Made by a program: the position numbers and the translations under genes. A DNA stretch of 11,566 nucleotides, taken from positions 1 through 11,566 of the forward strand of contig CANRHG010000042.1 of the NCBI GenBank assembly GCA_947630385.1, read 5' to 3'. Within the stretch, counting starts at the first letter, position 1; every line of letters starts with the position of its first letter. Below the pieces are notes generated by a model. The model saw only the letters and a program-made list of their open reading frames with translations. It was not told the origin of the DNA and did no database searches. Of this stretch, positions 5,791-11,566 are shown in pieces. Origin of the DNA: an uncultured Eubacteriaceae bacterium. Its GTDB lineage: Bacteria > Bacillota > Clostridia > Eubacteriales > Eubacteriaceae.

Positions 5791-6759
5791 TTATTTTGTG
5801 AAACCTTCAATATAATCGAGGACTTCTTGTTTTTGAGGCATCGACCGCAAAGCGCCTTTTCGAGTTGTCACTAAGGAAGCGGCAGCGTTAGCAAAAATTA
5901 CAATGTCCTGAAGTTGTTTTTCTGTTAGATCATCCAGTCCGTTTTCCAATACAAAGTTTATAACACAGGCCATGAAAGTATCTCCGGCTCCGGTCGTTTC
6001 GATAGTTTCTTCCGTCAAAAAAGGGCGGCCTTCGATTACTTTACCGTCGTAATAAGCTACAGAGCCGTCCGGACCGTTGGTTAGAAATGCCAATTTGACG
6101 GGATGGTCTTTTAATAATTCTTCCATTCCCTTACGACTGTCTTCATTACCGGTTAAGAAAGTTACTTCATCGTCCGATATTTTAAGAACGTCGCAGTTAT
6201 CGATTCCAAAATACATTTTTTCTTCCGCTTTTTTTAGATCTTTCCAAAGATTCGGCCTCAGATTTGGATCGAACGTGATAATGGCCTCGCCATTTTTTGC
6301 GGTTTCTAAAGCTTTTTTAGTGGCTTCTTCTACTTCCGGATGGGTCATAGATAAGGTCCCAAAATGGAAGATTTTAGAGTTTTCAATGGTCGGCAGATCT
6401 AATTCTTCAGCTAAGAGACGAACGTCGGCTCCCGGATTCCGGTAAAACGTAAAACTACGGTCTCCGCTTTCATCATTGTGAACGAAAGCCAAAGTCGTAG
6501 GAGTTTCGTCGTCAAACAGTAGCATACTATTGTCGATTCCTTCGTCTTCAATGGCTTTGGACAACATTTTTCCAAAGGCATCGTTGCCTACTTTTCCGAT
6601 AAAAGCTACGTCTTTTCCAAGGTTAGATAACATCGATAAAACATTTGCGGGAGCTCCCCCGGGGTTGGCTTCAAATAATGGATTATTATACTCGGAATTT
6701 CCATTATTTATAAAGTCGATGAGAAGTTCTCCTAAAGCGACAACGTCAAAATTTTTCAT
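5791..6759 (-). CDS. scrK: PfkB-family carbohydrate kinase, probably fructokinase
   Basis: This 322-residue cytoplasmic enzyme is a ribokinase/PfkB-family sugar kinase. It has the N-terminal signature NPGGAPANV (32-40), FDPNLRPNLW (163-172), and the C-terminal signature ETTGAGDTF (254-262) in which Asp260 is the catalytic base and GAG forms the anion hole. FDPNLRPNLW and overall similarity point to fructokinase, which makes fructose 6-phosphate from free fructose; other ketose or deoxy-sugar substrates cannot be excluded, so the symbol is tentative. GGAGAT precedes the ATG. An ACCGGT palindrome 47-58 bases upstream is shared with the transporter promoter at 9451, implying joint control by sugar supply. 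It is convergent with the tRNA gene. Confidence 0.88.
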   Translation of the reverse strand: MKNFDVVALGELLIDFINNGNSEYNNPLFEANPGGAPANVLSMLSNLGKDVAFIGKVGNDAFGKMLSKAIEDEGIDNSMLLFDDETPTTLAFVHNDESGDRSFTFYRNPGADVRLLAEELDLPTIENSKIFHFGTLSMTHPEVEEATKKALETAKNGEAIITFDPNLRPNLWKDLKKAEEKMYFGIDNCDVLKISDDEVTFLTGNEDSRKGMEELLKDHPVKLAFLTNGPDGSVAYYDGKVIEGRPFLTEETIETTGAGDTFMACVINFVLENGLDDLTEKQLQDIVIFANAAASLVTTRKGALRSMPQKQEVLDYIEGFTK

Positions 6760-6805
6760 AAAATCTCCAAAAAATTTAGGTTTATTTTATTCTACTATAT
6801 TTTAT

Positions 6806-6817
6806 GTAACCGGTTAC
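6806..6817. promoter_or_regulatory. palindromic LacI-type operator / cre site before the kinase gene
   Basis: GTAACCGGTTAC is a perfect 12-base palindrome with the central CG typical of LacI-family operators. With flanks (6804-6818) it also fits the CcpA cre consensus WTGNAANCGNWNNCW at every fixed position. On the minus strand it lies immediately upstream of TAAAAT/TATAGT, a likely -10 region, so binding would block the kinase promoter. A near-copy lies at 9451-9464. Confidence 0.75.
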
Positions 6818-6830
6818 TTACATTATTTGT

Positions 6831-7089
6831 TTTTTTGAAATTCTTACTGTAGATGAGCTCAGCAAACTGAAAAGAAGTTGTGCATTAGTATGCGTAGAGC
6901 TTGCTAGAAAATCATGGAAGGTTCTAGAAATCTTTTCTATGAACAGATACAAATCCAAGACTTGTTGTAATACTTTACCTTTAAAGGCTTGTAAGTGCCA
7001 GAATAAATTACTTTTAATAAATAACAAAGACGGAATTGTAAAGGAAAAATTAAGCGAAAAAAATGAATAAAAATAAAGGTAGCAATTTA
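6831..7089. other. A+T-rich intergenic stretch, no supported gene
   Basis: Between the kinase operator and the start of the unknown gene lies A+T-rich DNA. One plus-strand frame is open from about 6831 to a TAA at 7070, but it has no start codon with a ribosome site until Met near 6937, no recognisable domain and an odd Cys-rich composition; a decayed gene or chance are both possible. A weak promoter-like pair, TTGTAA (6989-6994) and TTTAAT (7013-7018), could serve the next gene. Confidence 0.3.
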
Positions 7090-7698
7090 ATGAAATATAG
7101 AGTCATTGTAATCTATGATCTAGTTGATAACGAACATGGTATAGTATTTCAGGATGTTGATCCAGATTTAGAAAAACTTTGGTTTCACGAATTTATTTAT
7201 GTAACTTGTGGCAATCGTATCAATGCTAAAAAATATGCTGAAAAAGATTTTTATGACATGGCTTCAGATATAGCTCCAGATTTAAATGTACACATTGAAA
7301 AAATTATTATTAACGATTATTTAACGGACAAAGCAATCCTTGAAATTGAAGCTGAATATGAACGTGAATATCAAGCCAAGCAAGACGTCGTAAGAAAAGA
7401 AAGGGAAGAACTCCGAATACAACAAGAATATTGGAGGCAACAAAGTTTTTACAGGGAGCAGAGAAAGAAAGAAACTGAAAAACAAAAAGCTCTAGATTTT
7501 TCAAATTTAACAAATAGCTTCAATCCAGAGAACCAAGAAAAGTACCTTCAGTTTTTAAATAAATATAAAATAAGAGATTGGGGAGATCTTATCGAACACC
7601 AATCAGAAGTTTTTCAAGAGAAAGCATTTTCGGCTTACATGAAAACTAAAATTGCAACTGCAATAGAAAAATATACAGCAGCAAAAAATGAAAGTTAA
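7090..7698 (+). CDS. hypothetical protein with a long charged coiled coil
   Basis: I do not recognise this 202-residue protein. Residues 1-80 look like a compact mixed alpha/beta domain beginning MKYRVIVIYDL with Trp31 and Cys40. Residues about 82-136 are a continuous Glu/Lys/Arg/Gln-rich helix likely to form a coiled coil. Residues 137-200 look helical (NQEKYLQFLNKYKIRDWGDL). There is no signal peptide or membrane segment. I prefer the ATG at 7090, nine bases after AAGGT; an ATG at 7063 would add nine residues but lacks a well-placed ribosome site. Codons are strongly A/T biased (AAA, ATA, AGA, TTA) compared with the CCG/GTC/ACG-rich neighbours, and the flanks are equally A+T rich, which suggests acquired DNA. 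The shape would suit a phage or mobile-element accessory protein, but nothing proves this. Confidence 0.7.
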   Translation: MKYRVIVIYDLVDNEHGIVFQDVDPDLEKLWFHEFIYVTCGNRINAKKYAEKDFYDMASDIAPDLNVHIEKIIINDYLTDKAILEIEAEYEREYQAKQDVVRKEREELRIQQEYWRQQSFYREQRKKETEKQKALDFSNLTNSFNPENQEKYLQFLNKYKIRDWGDLIEHQSEVFQEKAFSAYMKTKIATAIEKYTAAKNES

Positions 7699-8083
7699 AA
7701 CGAACTAAGGAAGGAATACTCATAAGGTTCTCTTAAAGTATTGAAAAAAATCTCAAAATAAATTTATATCAATCGTTTAATATACAATACGATAGTGGTT
7801 TTTAAAGTTACCATATACTAAAGAATACTTGAATCTAACGTTTCCTATAAACGTATTAAACTACAATTATTTCGTTTTAAATAATTTGTTAAGTAATAGG
7901 TGTAAAAAATTTATTTCCATCCTATTTCCTACCTACTTAGTAATAACCTAAATTGATAACAAGAAAAACTGGAGAAATTACAAATATTCTCCATCTTATA
8001 AATCATCGTTTGTTATTTAAAAACATTGCTTTTCTGAAAAATGATATCAGAAGTTTTTTGAAATAAGTTTATCAAAAGTTAAG
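7699..8083. other. A+T-rich intergenic region of 385 bases
   Basis: I see no gene here. Two inverted repeats stand out: TGGAGAA/TTCTCCA (7970-7976 with 7987-7993, no T tail) and TTCTGA/TCAGAA (8032-8037 with 8047-8052), the latter followed by GTTTTTT and listed as a possible terminator. The composition matches that of the upstream hypothetical gene rather than the sugar genes. Confidence 0.5.
8032..8059 (+). terminator. possible terminator on the plus strand
   Basis: TTCTGA (8032-8037) pairs with TCAGAA (8047-8052) around a nine-base loop and is followed by six Ts (8054-8059). The stem is short and A/T rich. It would stop read-through from the hypothetical gene into the convergent regulator gene. 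Confidence 0.45.
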
Positions 8084-9124
8084 CTATGGTTTTTTAACTT
8101 TTTTAGTCGTCTCTCTGACTATCAATTTTGGTTCAACGCGTTTATGAACCAAAGTTTTTTGGGGAGTCGGCTTTCTTTTTTTTCTCTCATTCATCAGACC
8201 TACCAAAAGCTCCATCGTCTGGGCGATCATTTCCGGGATCTGTTGAGCCACTGTAGTCAGTTTTAAAATGCCTTCCTGAGCTATAGAAGAATCGTCATAT
8301 CCGACGAGCTGATATTCGTCGGGAAGTTTTCCATATTTTTTAAACACGCAGTTTAAGAATTTATTAGCGTAGGTATCGTTCGCAAAAAAGATTCCCTTAT
8401 TTCTTCCTTTATATTTTCTTTCGCATTCTTCAAAAAATCGTTTGATGGTCTCATCGGTTTCTTCCCGGGTATTTCCGAAGTCGTAAATAATTGTTCGATA
8501 ATCGACGTTGTTATCCCTGCAGGTTTCTTCAAAACCTTTGATCCGTTCGCTCGACGGGGTATTTTCCGGAATAATCGTATTTAGATGAATTAAAAGGTCG
8601 CAACCGTTATCAATTAAGTGTTGCGTAGCCATCATAGCGCCCAAGTAGTTGTCAGCATTTACGCTATTGCAATACTGGTCTTCCCGTTCGATGGTGATAA
8701 CGGGGATATTATACCTACTGAGATCTTTTGATGAAATCGTATGACTTAGATCGATTAAACCTTCTATTTTAAAAGCCAACAGTTCATCGATATACTTTTT
8801 TTCAACCTCTTCGTCTTTGTCTCCGATAAAAACCAAAAACTTATACCCGAATTTTTCATAACTCATTAAGATTTGATTTAAAATTTCCGAGTAGTAATGG
8901 AGAAATAGGTTAGGAACGATAATACCGATAAATTCGCTATTACCGTTGGCCAGCGCTCGGGCAAGCTTATTTTCGTGATAGTCGAGTTCTATAAGCGCGT
9001 TACGAATAAGCTCCTGCGTTTCAAGCGTTAAAGAGTCCCGGTTGTTAAAGTAACGGGAGATCGTGGTTTTAGAAAAATTCGTATAATTGGCGATATCGCT
9101 AAAAGTTATGTTTTTCGAAGACAT
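8084..9124 (-). CDS. LacI-family transcriptional regulator
   Basis: This 346-residue protein has the LacI layout. Residues about 7-28 are the helix-turn-helix (FSDIANYTNFSKTTISRYFN), followed by the hinge helix NKLARALANG (52-61), which inserts at the central CG of the operator. From residue 64 onward (FIGIIVPN) is the periplasmic-binding-protein-like sugar-sensing core, with the usual NADNYLGAMMATQHLI and FFANDTYANKF blocks. The C-terminus carries an unusual basic tail (TTKKVKKP). It is divergent from the sugar transporter genes and is the obvious candidate to bind the ACCGGT palindromes at 9451 and 6806, repressing transporter and kinase until a sugar ligand is bound. No Shine-Dalgarno sequence precedes the ATG, and the leader holds a possible terminator, both consistent with low expression. 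Confidence 0.93.
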   Translation of the reverse strand: MSSKNITFSDIANYTNFSKTTISRYFNNRDSLTLETQELIRNALIELDYHENKLARALANGNSEFIGIIVPNLFLHYYSEILNQILMSYEKFGYKFLVFIGDKDEEVEKKYIDELLAFKIEGLIDLSHTISSKDLSRYNIPVITIEREDQYCNSVNADNYLGAMMATQHLIDNGCDLLIHLNTIIPENTPSSERIKGFEETCRDNNVDYRTIIYDFGNTREETDETIKRFFEECERKYKGRNKGIFFANDTYANKFLNCVFKKYGKLPDEYQLVGYDDSSIAQEGILKLTTVAQQIPEMIAQTMELLVGLMNERKKRKPTPQKTLVHKRVEPKLIVRETTKKVKKP

Positions 9125-9159
9125 TTTGTTTTTTCGTATTTCGAATCGATTGATAATTT

Positions 9160-9186
9160 CGCTTTAAAAAAGCGGTACCCCGCTTT
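9160..9186 (-). terminator. possible attenuator hairpins in the lacI-type leader
   Basis: On the minus strand, AAAGCGG (9186-9180) pairs with CCGCTTT (9175-9169) around a four-base loop, followed by three further Ts. The same CCGCTTT can instead pair with AAAGCG (9165-9160). These folds exclude one another and lie about 36 bases before the regulator ATG and after its likely promoter. The layout resembles a terminator/antiterminator switch, but the T tail is short. Confidence 0.4.
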
Positions 9187-9236
9187 AAGATCTTACATAC
9201 AAAAAGTGAAATACCAGCACAATCTCAATTGCATAG

Positions 9237-9245
9237 AGTATATCA
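9237..9245 (-). promoter_or_regulatory. extended -10 promoter candidate for the regulator gene
   Basis: On the minus strand the sequence reads TGATATACT, an extended -10 (TG-N-TATACT) with one mismatch to TATAAT. No clear -35 is present, which extended -10 promoters tolerate. Transcription would begin near 9230 and give a leader of about 105 bases. Confidence 0.45.
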
Positions 9246-9409
9246 CTTCTTGATTGTAACTGAGCTTAAACGGTGAGAATGTCTTTTAAAAATTGCCATA
9301 AAATGGCTAAAAAGTTATGTTTAAAAACCGTCTTTTAGTTTTATTTTCAAATTCCCCAAAATGGTAAAAACGTGTCCTAAATTGGTCGAAATTTTATCTA
9401 TACCTTTTA

Positions 9410-9438
9410 TTGACAACCTTTACATCGAAAATTAAAAT
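9410..9438 (+). promoter_or_regulatory. sigma-70 promoter of the sugar transporter operon
   Basis: A perfect TTGACA (9410-9415), a 17-base spacer and TAAAAT (9433-9438) form the best promoter in the window. Transcription should start near 9445, just before the operator at 9451. Confidence 0.8.
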
Positions 9439-9450
9439 TTACTTAAATAA

Positions 9451-9464
9451 TGTTACCGGTTACA
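9451..9464. promoter_or_regulatory. LacI-type operator before the binding-protein gene
   Basis: TGTTACCGGTTACA is a 14-base palindrome with one mismatched pair, sharing ACCGGTTAC with the site at 6806-6817. It begins about six bases after the predicted transcription start, where a bound repressor would block initiation or early elongation. It matches the cre consensus with one mismatch, so CcpA binding is an alternative. A half-site, TTACAT, follows at 9472-9477. Confidence 0.78.
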
Positions 9465-9509
9465 TTACTGATTACATAGCTTTAAGCTAAATATCAAGAA
9501 AGACAGACG

Positions 9510-10835
9510 ATGAAAAGATTAATACTACTTTCTTTGGTTTTGATAGGCTTGGCTTTCGGTTTTACTTCGTGCTCGTCTAGAAGTACGCCAAGTCCCGGCT
9601 CCATCCCCGGGTACGACGAAGGTGAACAGTATCTATCGATTTGGGTGCACAACATCGAAGATACCGAAGAAGGGCAATGTGCCCGAAAGACGGTCGATGC
9701 CTTCAATAAAGCCTATCAGGGAAAATACTTTGCCGATATCGAGTTTATCCCGAGAAACGACAGCGGGGGCGGTTATTCCGATAAAGTCAACGCTTCGGTC
9801 ATGTCCCGGAGCCTGCCGGACGTACTGACGGTCGACGGACCAAACGTAGCCGCCTACGCGTCTAACGGAATCATTCAACCTCTCGCAGAGATCCCGCAAA
9901 GCTATCTGGACGAATACCTGCCATCGATTATTGATCAAGGGACCTTTGACGGAAAACTCTACGCTTTGGGTGGAATGGAATCAAGTGTAGGGCTGTATTA
10001 CAACAAGGATATCTTGGATAAGGCCGGAATACAGGTTCCGGATGAGGACCATCCCTGGACTTTTAGCGAATTTTTAGAAATTCTGGAAAAGGTAAAACCT
10101 TATACGGACGAAGTAAACGGTTATCCGATTGATATGGAATATAAAGTAGGGGAGACGACGATCTATCTTTATTCCCCGTTTTTCTGGTCCAACAATGGAG
10201 AACTCGTTAGTGAAGACGGCCTTTATGTAAACGGTATCTTTAACTCCGAAAACAACGTCGAATCGGTCGACTACTTCAAAGAGATCTTAGCCGAAGGGTT
10301 CATGTCGCCCGTAGCTATTACCAATCTTTTTGAAAGCGGAAGAGCCGCTTTTAAAATTGACGGGATGTGGGAAGTCCGTACGATCTACGACAACTTCCCG
10401 GACGTAAAACTCGGCGTTGCGCCGTACGTCGTCAGCGATCAGTGGATGGGAGAGCGCTACGCTCCCAGTGGATCCTGGACCTATGCTGCTTCAACCGAAG
10501 CGCGGGATCTTGAAGGCGCTACCGAACTCGTCAAGTGGATGAGTGGGGTAGAGGCCGGAAAACTTTTGTGGGAAGAAAGTAAAAATTTCCCGTCGACTTA
10601 CGAGGCAAACGCGGCTTTCGGTTATTACGCCGACGACCCGAATTATTCGGCCCTCTACCAACAACTGGCCGATTACGGCCGGCCGAGACCAAAATCTCCG
10701 GCATATCCCCAAATCAGTACCTCTTTCCAGCGCGTTCTAGAGAACTCGGTCATCAGTGACGGTAACGCGCAGGACGAACTAAATAAAGCGGTTCATAAGA
10801 TCGAAGATAAATTGAAACGCTACACAATGAGTTAA
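9510..10835 (+). CDS. ABC transporter sugar-binding lipoprotein (CUT1 type)
   Basis: This 441-residue protein is an extracellular solute-binding protein of family 1 (SBP_bac_1), which captures a sugar and delivers it to the membrane permease. Residues 1-20 are a lipoprotein signal peptide (MKRLILLSLVLIGLAFG) ending FTSC, with Cys21 the predicted lipid anchor; Phe at -3 is slightly atypical. Family marks include LPDVLTVDG (102-110), GLYYNKDILDKAGI (161-174) and GRAAFKIDGMWEV (277-289). Aromatic residues such as Trp226, Trp287 and those near the C-terminus are likely to stack on sugar rings. The exact sugar cannot be read, but the co-controlled fructokinase-like gene suggests a fructose-containing sugar. 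The ribosome site is weak (AAGAAAGA). The permease follows one base after the stop. Confidence 0.93.
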   Translation: MKRLILLSLVLIGLAFGFTSCSSRSTPSPGSIPGYDEGEQYLSIWVHNIEDTEEGQCARKTVDAFNKAYQGKYFADIEFIPRNDSGGGYSDKVNASVMSRSLPDVLTVDGPNVAAYASNGIIQPLAEIPQSYLDEYLPSIIDQGTFDGKLYALGGMESSVGLYYNKDILDKAGIQVPDEDHPWTFSEFLEILEKVKPYTDEVNGYPIDMEYKVGETTIYLYSPFFWSNNGELVSEDGLYVNGIFNSENNVESVDYFKEILAEGFMSPVAITNLFESGRAAFKIDGMWEVRTIYDNFPDVKLGVAPYVVSDQWMGERYAPSGSWTYAASTEARDLEGATELVKWMSGVEAGKLLWEESKNFPSTYEANAAFGYYADDPNYSALYQQLADYGRPRPKSPAYPQISTSFQRVLENSVISDGNAQDELNKAVHKIEDKLKRYTMS

Positions 10836-10836
10836 T

Positions 10837-11566
10837 ATGAAAAAGAAATCTGAAGCTCTTTTAGGCTACGCCTTTTTTGGACCGGCTTTGGTTTTACTTA
10901 CCATCTTCTTGTTTATACCGATGATTTTAACGCTCCTGTTTAGTTTTACGGATTTCTTCGCTTTAAATCCCGGTTTGACGCACTTTGTCGGTCTCGATAA
11001 TTTTTTCCAGATCTTTGCGGACGAAGATTTTGGAAAGGCTTTCATCAATACGGTTTGGTTTGTTTTGATTATCGTTCCGACCCAAGGTCTTGGGGCTTTG
11101 GGCCTGGCTTTATTGATCAATCACGTAACGCACTGCAAGACTTATTTTAAAGTGGCCTTTTTCGTTCCGGTCGTTATGTCTCTTGCCGTCGTTTCAACGT
11201 TGTGGATTCAGATCTACAGCCCTGAAGGAATTTTAAATTCTATGTTGGCTCATATCGGGATTCCGGCGCAACCCTTTATCTACAGCGCTTCCCAGGCGCT
11301 ACCTTCCATCGCGTTTATGAGTGCCTGGCAGGGAGCAGGATATCAGATGATCATTTTCTTAGGAGGTCTGCAACAGATCAATCCGGCCCTTTACGAAGCG
11401 GCTGAGATGGACCACGCAACGCCCTGGCAAAAATTTAAAGACGTCACTTTCCCGGAACTAAGACCTCTTTGTATTTTCGTATTTATCACCATAACTATCG
11501 GGGCTTTTAGAATGATCGTTCAACCGATGGTCATGACCGGAGGGGGACCGTCTTTCTCAACCTATA
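10837..11566 (+). CDS. CUT1-family sugar ABC transporter permease (partial, 3' end outside window)
   Basis: The first 243 residues of a MalF/UgpA-type permease, which forms half of the membrane channel. Hydrophobic segments lie near 12-36, 72-95, 105-125, 155-176 and 210-233. The cytoplasmic EAA loop, YEAAEMDHATPWQKFKDVTF (186-205), which docks the ATPase, is complete, and the frame is open to the window edge at MTGGGPSFSTY, a conserved stretch near the end of such proteins, so only about 40-50 residues are missing. The ATG begins one base after the binding-protein stop and has no Shine-Dalgarno sequence of its own, so translation is probably coupled. A second permease and sometimes sugar hydrolases would be expected downstream. 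Confidence 0.95.
   Translation, partial: MKKKSEALLGYAFFGPALVLLTIFLFIPMILTLLFSFTDFFALNPGLTHFVGLDNFFQIFADEDFGKAFINTVWFVLIIVPTQGLGALGLALLINHVTHCKTYFKVAFFVPVVMSLAVVSTLWIQIYSPEGILNSMLAHIGIPAQPFIYSASQALPSIAFMSAWQGAGYQMIIFLGGLQQINPALYEAAEMDHATPWQKFKDVTFPELRPLCIFVFITITIGAFRMIVQPMVMTGGGPSFSTY

Noticed and set aside
6831..7070. Open plus-strand frame with a Cys-rich product just before the unknown gene
   Set aside because: There is no start codon with a ribosome site near its beginning, no recognisable domain, and it runs into the start of the better-supported gene. It is kept only as a remark.
7970..7993. Inverted repeat TGGAGAA/TTCTCCA as a terminator or operator
   Set aside because: It has a ten-base loop, no T tail and lies about 270 bases from the nearest upstream gene end; a chance repeat in A+T-rich DNA is as likely.
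1..11566. CRISPR array, toxin-antitoxin pair, integrase or phage structural genes
   Set aside because: No regularly spaced repeats, no paired small overlapping genes and no recombinase or phage protein were found; the only mobile gene is the IS transposase.

Overview
The window reads as chromosomal DNA from a low-G+C Gram-positive-type bacterium, most likely Bacillota and probably Clostridia. The reasons are a short EF-Ts (215 aa), strong AGGAGG-type ribosome binding sites, U-tailed hairpin terminators, a DUF438/hemerythrin/PAS protein, a single-domain STAS protein, and a LacI-family regulator beside a CUT1 sugar ABC transporter. All intact genes end in TAA or TAG, tryptophan is read from TGG, and nothing suggests a non-standard code. 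I cannot name a genus.

Region 1 (1-1583) is a translation operon: a structured leader, rpsB, tsf and a strong terminator. The pyrH and frr genes that often follow tsf are absent. Region 2 (about 1600-3874) holds a small STAS-domain gene, a convergent YjbQ-family gene sharing its bidirectional terminator, and a divergent DUF438-hemerythrin-PAS gene. The gap between the last two contains a stretch that aligns with the 3' half of the tRNA-Ser gene located 3.2 kb downstream and may be a tRNA relic.

Region 3 (3881-5555) is one complete insertion sequence of the IS4 superfamily, 1665 bp, with 40-bp terminal inverted repeats (38/40 matching) and a 5-bp target duplication. Its 482-codon transposase has two in-frame nonsense codons (TGA at codon 158, TAA at codon 295) and no frameshift. 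The transposase start codon lies inside a nested hairpin. The element sits just upstream of a tRNA-Ser(CGA) gene with its own promoter.

Region 4 (5743-11566) looks like a sugar-use locus: a fructokinase-like PfkB kinase (minus strand), a LacI-family regulator (minus strand), and a divergent lipoprotein sugar-binding protein followed by a CUT1 permease that runs off the window. Near-identical palindromes built on ACCGGT lie in front of both the kinase and the binding-protein gene. The simplest reading is one regulon: the transporter imports a sugar that yields fructose, the kinase phosphorylates it, and the LacI protein (or a CcpA-type protein, since the sites also fit the cre consensus) represses both. 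Between kinase and regulator is an A+T-rich stretch with one unrecognised gene (7090-7698) rich in coiled coil and unlike its neighbours in base composition, probably acquired.
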